From assembly GCA_017305635.1 (NCBI GenBank), contig JAFKKF010000010.1, positions 62,001-126,000 on the forward strand: 64,000 nucleotides of DNA, given 5' to 3'. A program made the position numbers and the translations under genes. Numbering within the stretch: the first letter of the stretch is position 1; every line of letters starts with the position of its first letter. Below are positions 46,649 through 54,560 of the stretch, piece after piece. The DNA is from Hyphomicrobiales bacterium. Its GTDB lineage: Bacteria; Pseudomonadota; Alphaproteobacteria; Rhizobiales; Kaistiaceae. The notes under the pieces were generated by a model. That model did no database searches. It was not told the DNA's origin and saw nothing but the letters and a program-made list of their open reading frames with translations.

Positions 46649-47644
46649 TCAGCTCTCGCCTGAGTTCATGACGACGAAGTCCTTGCCGGTGCGCGTATCC
46701 GGCGTCATCGGCAGGTCGGTGGTGACCATCACCATGCCCGGCGCCATGTGGTTGCGCATGAAGGCGAGCACGCTGTCGTCGGCGTGGATGCGGCGGATCA
46801 TGGCATCCGGATCGGCGACCAGCTTGGCGCCCTCCTCGCCATAGGCGACGGCGTGCCAGGCGAGGCCCTTCGCCTCCCCGTCGATCTTCGACAGGATGAA
46901 CACGGTCGAGCCGATCGGCGCGCCGCCGTCGATGGTCGCCGCACCCTGCACGGCGATCTCACCGTTGACGAGGACGTCGACGCGCTTGTCGGCTGAGGAG
47001 ATGACCACCGACACGTGCTGCGAGTCATTGCCCGACGGCGGGTCCATCTCCTTCGCGACGATCCCGCTGAACTCGCTCTCGGCATATTGCCCGAGCACCA
47101 GGCCCGGATGGGTGACCGCCTGCGGCTCGCCGTTGGAGCCTGCGATGATCACCGGCGTGCCGACCTGGGTGATGGTGTAGAGCTCGGACGAGAAGGCCAT
47201 GGGCAGGTGGACGCAGCCATGCGAGCTCGGATAGCCCGGCAACCCGCCGGCATGGAGCGCGACGCCGTCCCAGGTCAGCCGCTCCATGTTGGGCATGGAG
47301 GCCTCGTCATAGGTGCTCGAATGATGCGTGCGCGCCTTTTCGAGGATGGTGAAGACGCCGGTCGGCGTCGGCTTGGTCGGCCGGCCGCTGGAGACGGTCG
47401 AGACGGCGATGCGGATGCCGTTGCGGTAGACATGGAGGAGCTGCGTCGGCAGCGAGACGATGATCGCCACCGGCCCGTCGGGCGAGCGCTCCGGATGCCA
47501 GGTGAACTGGCCGGGCCTCAGGCGTGCGATCTCCTCCAGGAACTCGTCGGCGAGGGCCGCGCGGCGGCCGAGCGCCAGCAGGCCGGCCCCGCCGGCAAGG
47601 GCGCTCATGACAAGGCGGCGCGTCGGCTGGGAGGGGGCGGTCAT
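46649..47644 (-). CDS. L,D-transpeptidase (YkuD domain)
   Basis: A 331-residue exported cell-wall enzyme making 3-3 peptidoglycan cross-links or attaching proteins. The YkuD catalytic site is HAGGLPGYPSSHGCVHLP with nucleophile C144 and H142. The N-terminus TRRLVMSALAGGAGLLALG carries a double arginine before the hydrophobic core, which may be a Tat signal. Downstream of the catalytic domain about 150 residues of unknown role remain. It diverges from the lipid kinase gene with 124 bases between. Confidence 0.9.
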   Translation of the reverse strand: MTAPSQPTRRLVMSALAGGAGLLALGRRAALADEFLEEIARLRPGQFTWHPERSPDGPVAIIVSLPTQLLHVYRNGIRIAVSTVSSGRPTKPTPTGVFTILEKARTHHSSTYDEASMPNMERLTWDGVALHAGGLPGYPSSHGCVHLPMAFSSELYTITQVGTPVIIAGSNGEPQAVTHPGLVLGQYAESEFSGIVAKEMDPPSGNDSQHVSVVISSADKRVDVLVNGEIAVQGAATIDGGAPIGSTVFILSKIDGEAKGLAWHAVAYGEEGAKLVADPDAMIRRIHADDSVLAFMRNHMAPGMVMVTTDLPMTPDTRTGKDFVVMNSGES

Positions 47645-47768
47645 GCGGGTTCTCTCCTGAACGGACTCGCCCCCGGATAGCAGAAGAAGGCCGCGTTGCA
47701 AGCCGGCCGGCGATCACGGAACGTTCAGGACGGGCGTGCATTCTAGGTCCGTGGCGAGGGCATCCGGC

Positions 47769-48710
47769 ATGGCGGAAGAAGAATCGCACGGGCGCGCGCG
47801 GCGCCGGCGCGTGCTCGCCATCGTCAATGCCGGGGCCGGAACGGTGGTCGTGGGCGGACGGGCGATCGAGGAGGCAATCGCCGAGATCGGCGCCAATAGC
47901 GGCCTCGTCATCACGGTCGAGCCGGTCGACGGCGATTCGATCGAGCGGGCTGCCCGACGTGGGCTCGAGGCGGCACGCGACGGCCGGTTCGACGTCATCG
48001 CGGTCGGCGGCGGCGACGGCACCATCCGTGCGGCCGCGACCCTATTTGCCGATACCGGCGTGCCTCTCGCCATCCTGCCGCTCGGCACGCTCAATCATTT
48101 CGCCAGGGACGTCGGCATCCCGGGCGACCTCGCCGCGGCCGTCGGCCTGATCGCGACGGGAGAGGTCCGCGCCGTCGATGCCGGCGAAGTCAACGGCCTT
48201 CTCTTCATCAACAATTCCTCGATCGGCATCTATCCCTACATGGCTGCCGACCGCGAGCGGCGACGGGCGCGGACCGGCCAGTCCAAATGGAGCGCCATGG
48301 TGCTCGCCGCCATCCGGGTGGCGCGACGCTTTCCGCACCGGCGGCTTTCCGTGCGGACGGGCGGGCGCGAGAAACCCTACCGCACCGCCTGCCTCTTCGT
48401 CGGCAACAACGAATACGACATGAAGTTCGCGTCGCTGGGACGTCGGCACCTCGACGGCGGCAGGCTGCATGTCTACGTCACCAGGCCGGTGACGCCCCTC
48501 GCCTTCCTCTGGTTCGCGCTCAAGGCGGGACTGGGGCTTCGCCTGCCGGAGCTCGATCGCTGGCAGGTGGAATCGGCGGAGATCACGACCGCGACCAGCC
48601 GGCTACCTGTGGCGCTCGACGGGGAGGTCGAGATGCTGTCGCCGCCGCTTCACTACCGCACCCGCCCGGGTGCGCTCCGCATCATCGTGCCGGAGGGCAC
48701 GTGGACCTAG
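47769..48710 (+). CDS. Diacylglycerol/lipid kinase family protein
   Basis: A 313-residue kinase of the DAGK catalytic (DgkB/YegS-like) family. The ATP motif GGGDGTIRAAA is at 80-90, with the following PLGTLNHFARDVGIP and NNSSIGIYPYM conserved. The N-terminal VNAGAGT strand is also typical. The lipid substrate (diacylglycerol, sphingosine-like or other) is unknown. ATG 47769 was chosen; GTG 47736 would add 11 residues with no better ribosome site. Confidence 0.88.
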   Translation: MAEEESHGRARRRRVLAIVNAGAGTVVVGGRAIEEAIAEIGANSGLVITVEPVDGDSIERAARRGLEAARDGRFDVIAVGGGDGTIRAAATLFADTGVPLAILPLGTLNHFARDVGIPGDLAAAVGLIATGEVRAVDAGEVNGLLFINNSSIGIYPYMAADRERRRARTGQSKWSAMVLAAIRVARRFPHRRLSVRTGGREKPYRTACLFVGNNEYDMKFASLGRRHLDGGRLHVYVTRPVTPLAFLWFALKAGLGLRLPELDRWQVESAEITTATSRLPVALDGEVEMLSPPLHYRTRPGALRIIVPEGTWT

Positions 48711-48723
48711 GTTTCGCGCGCGG

Positions 48724-48942
48724 CTACCGCTTGCCCTTGGCGGGCCTGGCAGGTGCCGGCTTGCCCGCGTCGAGCGCCTCGCGGGCCAGCCGCGCGGCCT
48801 TGAGACGCGCGGTCTTCGCCCGTTCCGCCGCGGCTTCCGTATCCATGATCAGCCGCGCAGCGCGAGTAGTCGCATCGCCCTTGGCCTCCATGCGGGAGGG
48901 CTGGGGCTTGAAGAGCTTGGCATCGGGGTTGCGCGGCATCAT
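48724..48942 (-). CDS. Small basic protein, 72 aa
   Basis: A 72-residue Ala/Arg/Lys-rich protein, predicted helical, ending in a Pro/Ala/Lys tail. No family is recognised. AAAGGAG precedes ATG 48942 at good spacing, which supports a real gene. It lies directly behind the cspA terminator on the same strand. Confidence 0.65.
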   Translation of the reverse strand: MMPRNPDAKLFKPQPSRMEAKGDATTRAARLIMDTEAAAERAKTARLKAARLAREALDAGKPAPARPAKGKR

Positions 48943-48954
48943 CGTCTCCTTTGA

Positions 48955-48983
48955 AAATAAAAAGGCCGGGTTTCCCCGGCCTT
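48955..48983 (-). terminator. Intrinsic terminator of cspA-like gene
   Basis: On the minus strand GGCCGGG (48981-48975) pairs with CCCGGCC (48970-48964) over GAAA and is followed by TTTTTATTTTC. It sits 72 bases after the cold-shock gene stop; its T-tract runs into the leader of the next small gene. Confidence 0.92.
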
Positions 48984-49054
48984 CCTCGAGACGCCTCTAT
49001 TCGGTCAGTGCCAGTACATCCGTGGTCAAGGACCGGAAGCGTCTCCGCCGAAGG

Positions 49055-49264
49055 TCAGGCGGCGCGCAGGTTGTCGGCGGCATTCTTGCCGCTGCGCTTG
49101 TCGCGCACCACATCGAAAGTGACCTTCTGGCCTTCCGTGAGGGTGCTCAGGCCCGAACGCTCGACGGCCGAGATATGGACGAAAACGTCCGGCTGGCCGT
49201 TGCCCTGCTCGATGAAGCCGAAGCCCTTGGCGGCATTGAAGAACTTGACAGTTCCAGTATTCAC
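49055..49264 (-). CDS. Cold-shock protein, CspA family
   Basis: A 69-residue single cold-shock domain RNA/DNA chaperone. RNP1-like KGFGFIEQ and RNP2-like VFVHISAVE are intact. It starts at GTG 49264, giving the usual [14 protein letters not shown] beginning, with AAAGGAATC as ribosome site; the longer frame upstream is untranslated leader. The long 5' region may be cold-regulated as in other csp mRNAs, but no specific box was verified. It is followed by an intrinsic terminator. Confidence 0.94.
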   Translation of the reverse strand: MNTGTVKFFNAAKGFGFIEQGNGQPDVFVHISAVERSGLSTLTEGQKVTFDVVRDKRSGKNAADNLRAA

Positions 49265-49553
49265 GACGATTCCTTTCAAATCGACAGTGTTGTTGACGTC
49301 CGACGACATGCCGGGCGCCATGTTCATCGAAATTGAGAGGGGAAAATCGTCGAAGCGCGACGGCGCCGGAACAAAGTTCGTCAGCAAGTTCGATGTGGCA
49401 AATATAGCGACGGATTGTGTCTTGAACAAGGAGGCGGTGCTTAATTCTTTTCTGTCAACCGGTTACCCGCCTTTTGAATGCAGGAGGGTCCGGCAGGACC
49501 GTCCTTGAAGGGCCAGGCGGCAGCGTGTAATCCAAGGCCGCATTGACCCGGAC

Positions 49554-49630
49554 CGGGGCGTAGCTCAGCCTGGTAGAGCTTTCGGTTTGGGACCGAAAGG
49601 TCGCGTGTTCGAATCACGCCGCCCCGACCA
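49554..49630 (+). tRNA. tRNA-Pro (TGG)
   Basis: A 77-base tRNA: acceptor CGGGGCG/CGCCCCG, D arm with GCTCAGCCTGGTAGAGC, anticodon stem TTCGG/CCGAA around TTTGGGA with anticodon TGG at 49588-49590, T arm GCGTG-TTCGAAT-CACGC, and an encoded ACCA end. Confidence 0.96.
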
Positions 49631-49672
49631 GTATTGCGACGCCGTTCGAGAAGCCGATTGAAAGGTGGACAG

Positions 49673-49978
49673 GTGCTAGCCCGTATCTTCAAGCCCGCAC
49701 AGAATGCCATGCAGTCCGGCAAGGCGGCGACGACGAGGTGGGTGCTGGAATACGAGCCCGAGATTCCCCTGAAGGTGGACCCGCTGATGGGCTACACTTC
49801 CTCGGCCGACATGAGACAGCAGGTCCATCTCGAATTCGAGACCAAGACCGAGGCGATCGCCTATGCCGAGCGGAACGGGATTCCCTACCGGGTCCTGCCG
49901 GACAACGAGCGCACGCCGAAGAAGGTCTCCTATTCCGACAACTTCCGGTTCGGCCGTCCGCAGCCCTGGACGCACTGA
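49673..49978 (+). CDS. NADH:quinone oxidoreductase subunit NDUFS4-like
   Basis: A 101-residue homologue of the mitochondrial complex I accessory subunit NDUFS4 (AQDQ/18 kDa), typical of alphaproteobacteria. Conserved parts are ARIFKPAQNAMQSGKAATTRWVLEYEP, PLMGYTSSADMRQQVHLEFETKTEAIAYAERNGIPY and the C-terminal SYSDNFRFGRPQPWTH. GTG 49673 follows AAAGGTGGACAG. The gene is packed between tRNA-Pro (42 bases before) and tRNA-Arg (17 bases after), so all three are probably one transcript. Confidence 0.92.
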   Translation: MLARIFKPAQNAMQSGKAATTRWVLEYEPEIPLKVDPLMGYTSSADMRQQVHLEFETKTEAIAYAERNGIPYRVLPDNERTPKKVSYSDNFRFGRPQPWTH

Positions 49979-49995
49979 TCCGTTCCGCCGGTCCC

Positions 49996-50071
49996 GGCCC
50001 CGTAGCTCAGCGGATAGAGCAGTAGCCTTCTAAGCTATTGGTCGCAGGTTCGATTCCTGCCGGGGTCACCA
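49996..50071 (+). tRNA. tRNA-Arg (TCT)
   Basis: A 76-base tRNA: acceptor GGCCCCG/CGGGGTC (one G-U pair), D arm GCTCAGCGGATAGAGC, anticodon loop CTTCTAA with anticodon TCT, T arm GCAGG-TTCGATT-CCTGC, discriminator A and encoded CCA. Confidence 0.95.
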
Positions 50072-50191
50072 ACGGTACGGCGTGGATGGGCCGCGAGAGC
50101 CAAGATATCGCGTGCCGGAGATTTTTTGCCGCTCCCTTTCCCCGCCGCGATTTTGCTAGATTCGCCGGGCAATGGGAGGCGAACCGGGGAA

Positions 50192-50548
50192 ATGTCGATG
50201 AAGCCAGCCGCCATATGTCTTGCCGCGCTCGTGCTCATAGGCGGCGCTGCGAGCGCCGAGGCACGGCAGGTCTATTGCTACTCGACCGTCATGCCTTCCG
50301 GCGACAAGCTGACCCGGGCCCTGACGCCGGCGACGGTCTATGTGAGCCCCGTCTTCCAGTCGGAAGACGACGTCTATCTCCTCCAGGTGATGTTCCAGCA
50401 GACCGTGCCGGCCGGCGGGCTCGCCTCCTGCGTCACCGACGAGGACGAGCCGGACATTGCCAAGGACTGGCAGGACTTCATCGACAGCGCCAAGGCGGAC
50501 GGCTCGAAGATCGAGATGAAGCCGGCGCCGCCCGAATACAGCCAGTAG
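50192..50548 (+). CDS. Secreted protein of unknown function, 118 aa
   Basis: Signal peptide MSMKPAAICLAALVLIGGAASAEA, then a 95-residue mature part with two Cys (VYCYST and ASCVTDEDEPD) and a Trp/Asp-rich C-terminus. The family is not recognised. CCGGGGAA precedes ATG 50192; a second ATG is at 50198. Probably periplasmic. Confidence 0.75.
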   Translation: MSMKPAAICLAALVLIGGAASAEARQVYCYSTVMPSGDKLTRALTPATVYVSPVFQSEDDVYLLQVMFQQTVPAGGLASCVTDEDEPDIAKDWQDFIDSAKADGSKIEMKPAPPEYSQ

Positions 50549-50552
50549 AGGC

Positions 50553-50927
50553 TCAGAGCCCGTCGCTGCCGATGCGGCGATGGAAGATGACCCAGCCGAG
50601 GCCCGCCCCGAAGAAGGCGCCGGCGCTCGATATGATGAAATCGAAGACCGCCGGATCGCGCCCGGGCGAGAAGTTCTGCAGGATTTCCATCACGCCGGAA
50701 TAGCCTGCGAGCAGCGCCGTCGCCGGCCAGAGGAGCCGCCGCGGCAGGACCACGGCGAGGATGAAGCCGGTACCGGAATAGGCGATGAAGTGCTCCACCG
50801 GCCCCGGCAGGCCGGTTCGTTCCTGCCAACTGCCGGGGATCAGCGAGAGCGCCGTGATCAGGATCACGCAGGTGGCAATCAGGGCGCGGCCGGCCCGGCT
50901 CGAATGGAGGCGCGTGATCAACGACAT
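50553..50927 (-). CDS. VanZ-like membrane protein
   Basis: A 124-residue membrane protein with four hydrophobic helices and the VanZ-family pattern: LSLIPGSW after helix 1, EHFIAYSGTGFIL, and GVMEILQNFSPGRDPAVFDFIISSAGAFFG, where the conserved E and D of the family are present. Function unknown; VanZ homologues affect teicoplanin or membrane stress resistance in some bacteria. Confidence 0.82.
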   Translation of the reverse strand: MSLITRLHSSRAGRALIATCVILITALSLIPGSWQERTGLPGPVEHFIAYSGTGFILAVVLPRRLLWPATALLAGYSGVMEILQNFSPGRDPAVFDFIISSAGAFFGAGLGWVIFHRRIGSDGL

Positions 50928-51174
50928 GGCGCGAGCATAGCGCCGCCGGGTTGACGGGAGGGAAACGCCTGGACCACGCCTCCCTTCGATTCGGCCCGCG
51001 ACGGCAACCGATGGGGGCCCGCCGCATGCGAGGCGAGGTCGCTTGATTTCGCCGTCCCCGCCGCCTAAGTCCTGGTGGCAGCCTGCGCCAGCCGCGGCAT
51101 TCCTCGTCGAGTGGACGACCTCTCGGCTCTTTCCCCTTCCGTGGACGACCACGCCGAACGCTGGAGTGCATTCG

Positions 51175-51429
51175 ATGTACTACACGCTCATGGCCGGGCT
51201 AGGCCTCGTCGGCTCGGCTCTCGTGATCATTGCGTTTTTCGCCAACCAGCAGGGCTGGCTGTCGGCTTCCGATCCGCGCTACTCGGTGGTCAACCTCGCG
51301 GGCGCGCTGCTCATCCTCATCTCGCTCTATGCCGAGTGGAACCTGCCGTCCGCCGTGATCGAATCGTTCTGGGCGGCGATCAGCCTCTACGGCCTGTGGC
51401 GCGCGCGACGGAAGCGCGGCACCGCCTAG
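51175..51429 (+). CDS. Small membrane protein, CBU_0592-like
   Basis: An 84-residue protein with three hydrophobic helices (LMAGLGLVGSALVIIAFFA, SVVNLAGALLILISLY, AVIESFWAAISLYGLWRA). It follows the pattern of the CBU_0592-like small membrane family: aromatic start, conserved ...YSVVNLAGA... and ...IESFW...L.G..... GGAG nine bases before ATG 51175 supports this start against the longer open frame. Function unknown. Confidence 0.75.
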   Translation: MYYTLMAGLGLVGSALVIIAFFANQQGWLSASDPRYSVVNLAGALLILISLYAEWNLPSAVIESFWAAISLYGLWRARRKRGTA

Positions 51430-51489
51430 CGGCGGGCATCCGGCTTGTGCCGGTTGTGGCCTTTCACGGCGCCGATATACTCCGCCGCC

Positions 51490-52506
51490 ATGGCCTCACC
51501 CGAAGCGCCTGCCCAGGCTGCCGACCCGCAATTGCCGGCGCCGCGCCGGGCGTTCCGGCTACTCGGGCTGGCGGGCCTCGCGGCGGCCGGCGCAGCGGTG
51601 CTTGCCGCCGCCTTGTGGTTCTGGCCGCAGGAAACCGCCGGTCCGGCGCCCGGTATCGGCAATGATCCGGGCCTCGTGACCAAGGTCGAGTCGCTCTACA
51701 ACGACATCTACGTCTACCGCCAGGATGACGGCGACTACCTCCTCTCCTTCGGCGCGAAGCGGCTCCGCTACATCGAATCGATCATCGACCCGAAGGACGA
51801 GTTGGCGCTTCCGGTTGCCTATACCCAGTCGATGACGACGGGCCTCGCCTATGCGGGCGAGCTGAAGAAGGCGATGATCATCGGCCTCGGCGGCGGACGG
51901 ACCGCCTGGTACCACCACAAGTCGGTGCCCGGCATGAAGATGACCGCGGTCGAGCTCGATCCCGCCGTCGTCGATATCGCGGGCGAATATTTCAAGGTGC
52001 GGCCGGAGCCGGGCTTCGACATCGTGGTCGAGGACGGTCGCGTGTTCCTCACCCGCTCGCAGGACAGGTACGACATCATCCTCGTCGACGCCTATCGCGG
52101 GCCCTTCGTGCCTTTCCACCTGCTGACCAGCGAGTTCTACCGGCTGGTGGCGGAGCACCTCGCGCCGGGCGGCGTCGCGGTGCAGAACGTCGAGCCCTCG
52201 ACCATGCTCTTCGACCCGGCGGTGGCGACCATCCGGTCGGCCTTCGATCACGTCGTCTTCGTCGCCGGCGAGGGCAACATCGTGATCCTCGCCTATAACG
52301 GGCCGGAGAAGGACGAGGCCGCGCTGAAGCAGGCGGCCGCCGCGCGGCAGGCCCAGTACCATTTCCGCTATGACCTGACGCAGCTCCTCAACCGCCGCTT
52401 CACGCCGCGCTACAACGCCAGGGCGGCGCCGCTCACCGACGATTTCGCGCCGGTCGAGTACCTGAAGGCGATCGCGCGGCACAACGAGAAGCAGGCGGAG
52501 GAATGA
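51490..52506 (+). CDS. Spermidine synthase-like protein with N-terminal membrane helix
   Basis: A 338-residue methyltransferase-fold protein of the polyamine aminopropyltransferase family. After a short head, one membrane helix (about 23-47) anchors it. The SAM-type fold shows MIIGLGGGRTAW, AVELDPAVVDIA, VEDGRVFLTRS and DIILVDAYRG. Whether it makes spermidine is doubtful, since many membrane-linked members have unknown roles. Its stop overlaps the next gene, a polytopic membrane protein (ATGA), which looks like the detached membrane half of the common fused form. Confidence 0.85.
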   Translation: MASPEAPAQAADPQLPAPRRAFRLLGLAGLAAAGAAVLAAALWFWPQETAGPAPGIGNDPGLVTKVESLYNDIYVYRQDDGDYLLSFGAKRLRYIESIIDPKDELALPVAYTQSMTTGLAYAGELKKAMIIGLGGGRTAWYHHKSVPGMKMTAVELDPAVVDIAGEYFKVRPEPGFDIVVEDGRVFLTRSQDRYDIILVDAYRGPFVPFHLLTSEFYRLVAEHLAPGGVAVQNVEPSTMLFDPAVATIRSAFDHVVFVAGEGNIVILAYNGPEKDEAALKQAAAARQAQYHFRYDLTQLLNRRFTPRYNARAAPLTDDFAPVEYLKAIARHNEKQAEE

Positions 52507-53147
52507 GCGACGAGCCCCCTGCCCTTCCCGCCCCGCCGCGGCGCGCCGGCACGGCGGTCGCGCTCCTCGTCGTCTTCGACGCGGCCACCCTCGGCTTCGT
52601 CACCCTCGGCTTCGAGATGGTGGCGAGCCGCATCCTGACGCCCCTCTTCGGCAGCGGCATCTACACCTGGGCGACGATCATCTCGATCGTCGTCGCCGGC
52701 CTGATGGCGGGCTACTTCCTCGGCGGCTTCCTCGCCGACCGCTTCCCCGGCTTCGGCTTCGCGGCGCTGATCAAGCTGCTCGCCGCGGCCTGGCTCGTCC
52801 TCGTCTTCGCGCTCACCGCCGGCTCGCTCGAGGCGATGATCGGCGGCATCGACGACGAGACGACGGCGCTGTTCGCGAGCGGCATCGTCATCTGCTTCCC
52901 GCCGCTGGTGGTGCTCGGCATGTACTCACCGCTCTCGGTGCGCCTCCTGCTCCGCGACCCGGCGGCGGCCGGCAAGGTCTCGGGCGGGCTCTTCGCCGTC
53001 TCCTCGCTCGGCAACATCGTCGGCATCATCGTGACGACGTTCGTGCTCATCCCGGCGGTCGGGACGCGCGGCATAACCCTTGGATTCGCGACGTTCCTGG
53101 CGCTCTCGGCGCTGCTGTCGCTGGGCGCACGGCTCTACCGGCGGTAG
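52503..53147 (+). CDS. Polytopic membrane partner of spermidine synthase-like protein
   Basis: A 214-residue protein with about six hydrophobic helices. Its pattern FVTLGFEMVASRILTPLFGSGIYTWATIISIVVAGLMAGYFLGGFLADRFP is that of the N-terminal membrane half of fused membrane/spermidine-synthase proteins. Here it is a separate gene placed after the soluble half, overlapping it by four bases. The function is unknown; the two products probably form one complex. Confidence 0.83.
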   Translation: MSDEPPALPAPPRRAGTAVALLVVFDAATLGFVTLGFEMVASRILTPLFGSGIYTWATIISIVVAGLMAGYFLGGFLADRFPGFGFAALIKLLAAAWLVLVFALTAGSLEAMIGGIDDETTALFASGIVICFPPLVVLGMYSPLSVRLLLRDPAAAGKVSGGLFAVSSLGNIVGIIVTTFVLIPAVGTRGITLGFATFLALSALLSLGARLYRR

Positions 53148-53183
53148 CCAGCTCCGCCGGGCAGCGCGAGGAAAAACAGGAGA

Positions 53184-53762
53184 TCAGTGCGAGGTGGGCC
53201 CGCCGCCACCGCCGTCGGGACGGATCTCGGCCGCCATCAGGCCCTTCGGCCCGTCGCCGAAGCGCACCAGCACCGTCTGCCCCGGGCGCAGCTCGGTGAT
53301 GCCGTAGCGGCGCAGCGTCTCCATATGGACGAAGATGTCCTCGGTGCCGTCGCCACGCGTGAGGAAGCCATAGCCGCGCACGCGGTTGAACCACTTGACC
53401 AGCGCACGCTCGAGGCCGCTGGTCGGCGTCACCGTGGTGTGGGTGCGCGCCGGCGCCGTCTGCGGCGGGCGCACGGCGGTCGACTCGTCCATGGAGAGCA
53501 CGCGGAAGGCCTGCATGCCTTTCGGCCGGTCGAGCACCTCGACCACCACGCGGGCGCCCTCATAAGCGGTCTGGAAGCCGTCGCGGCGAAGGCAGGTCAC
53601 GTGCAGGAGGATGTCGGACGCGCCGTTGTCAGGGATGATGAAACCATATCCCTTGGATGCGTCGAACCATTTGATGATGCCCGTGACCTCGATGAGGCCG
53701 ACGGGGGTTTCCTCGCCCGGCGTGGCGCCGAGAGGGAGGTCAGGAGAAGCCTTCGCCCCCAT
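53184..53762 (-). CDS. Double cold-shock-domain protein
   Basis: A 192-residue protein with two cold-shock domains, about 26-95 ([27 protein letters not shown]) and 117-185 ([28 protein letters not shown]), joined by a Pro/Thr-rich linker. Two-domain CSPs of this type are an alphaproteobacterial speciality and bind RNA, often in stationary phase or stress. The second cold-shock gene of this window is 4 kb away. Confidence 0.92.
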   Translation of the reverse strand: MGAKASPDLPLGATPGEETPVGLIEVTGIIKWFDASKGYGFIIPDNGASDILLHVTCLRRDGFQTAYEGARVVVEVLDRPKGMQAFRVLSMDESTAVRPPQTAPARTHTTVTPTSGLERALVKWFNRVRGYGFLTRGDGTEDIFVHMETLRRYGITELRPGQTVLVRFGDGPKGLMAAEIRPDGGGGGPTSH

Positions 53763-53978
53763 GTGTCGGTCGTGCCCCTAGTTCAGTGCCGCATCACCGG
53801 CGCGGCCAAACGCCGATTCCTTGACGAAGCATAGGCATCACATCCGGGACGCGCCAGTGCAAAAAGGCAACGGTGATTCGGTTGCGTAACGCGGGCCGCC
53901 GCCGGTGCCCGGCGATTGCCTTTGACGCCGGAGCCCCTATTCTCCGCTTCCCATTCTCAAAAGTACGGGCATCACCCA

Positions 53979-54398
53979 ATGCGATATCTCCACACTATGG
54001 TGCGGGTCACCGACCTCGACCAGTCGCTCCGCTTCTACCGCGATCTTCTCGGCCTGAAGGAAGTGCGCCGCATGGAGAATGAGAAGGGCCGCTACACGCT
54101 GATCTTCCTTGCTCCCGCCGGGCAGGAAGAGACCCCGATCGAGCTCACCTACAACTGGGATCCGGAGGTCTATACCGGCGGGCGCAATTTCGGCCACCTC
54201 GCCTACGAGGTCGACGACATCTATGCCTTCTGCGAGCGGCTGCAGAAGGAGGGGGTGACTATCAACCGCCCGCCGCGCGACGGCCACATGGCCTTCATCC
54301 GCTCGCCCGACAATATCTCGATCGAGATCCTGCAGAAGGGCGGCGCCCTGAAGCCGGCCGAGCCGTGGCTCTCCATGGCCAATACCGGCCAGTGGTAG
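53979..54398 (+). CDS. gloA: Lactoylglutathione lyase (glyoxalase I)
   Basis: Converts the methylglyoxal-glutathione adduct to lactoylglutathione. A 139-residue single-module enzyme with the metal ligands H5 (RYLHTM), E55 (PIELTYNW), H73 (FGHLAYEV) and E116 (SIEIL), plus TVY-type RVTDLDQSLRFYRDLLGL. ATG 53979 puts H5 at the expected place. Followed by a hairpin and tRNA-Glu. Confidence 0.95.
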   Translation: MRYLHTMVRVTDLDQSLRFYRDLLGLKEVRRMENEKGRYTLIFLAPAGQEETPIELTYNWDPEVYTGGRNFGHLAYEVDDIYAFCERLQKEGVTINRPPRDGHMAFIRSPDNISIEILQKGGALKPAEPWLSMANTGQW

Positions 54399-54440
54399 GC
54401 TGCCAGCGGCAGGCCGAAGGACTGGCTTGTGAGGATCGCC

Positions 54441-54461
54441 GGCCGCCTCTATAAGGCGGCC
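54441..54461 (+). terminator. Hairpin between gloA and tRNA-Glu
   Basis: GGCCGCCT (54441-54448) and AGGCGGCC (54454-54461) form a perfect 8-base stem over a 5-base loop. No T-tract follows, so it may be a weak terminator or boundary between gloA and the tRNA. Confidence 0.5.
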
Positions 54462-54466
54462 GAGCG

Positions 54467-54541
54467 GCGCCCTTCGTCTATCGGTTAGGACGGCAGCCTT
54501 TCACGTTGCAAAGACGGGTTCGATTCCCGTAGGGCGCGCCA
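54467..54541 (+). tRNA. tRNA-Glu (TTC)
   Basis: A 75-base tRNA: acceptor GCGCCCT/AGGGCGC, D arm GTCTATCGGTTAGGAC, anticodon stem GCAGC/GTTGC around CTTTCAC with anticodon TTC, T arm ACGGG-TTCGATT-CCCGT, discriminator G and encoded CCA. Confidence 0.96.
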
Positions 54542-54560
54542 CTCTCCGCTTCCCGTTATC

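Noticed and set aside
49554-54541. tRNA genes as possible attachment sites of a genomic island
   Set aside because: No integrase and no repeated tRNA 3' end was found, and the genes around are housekeeping in type.
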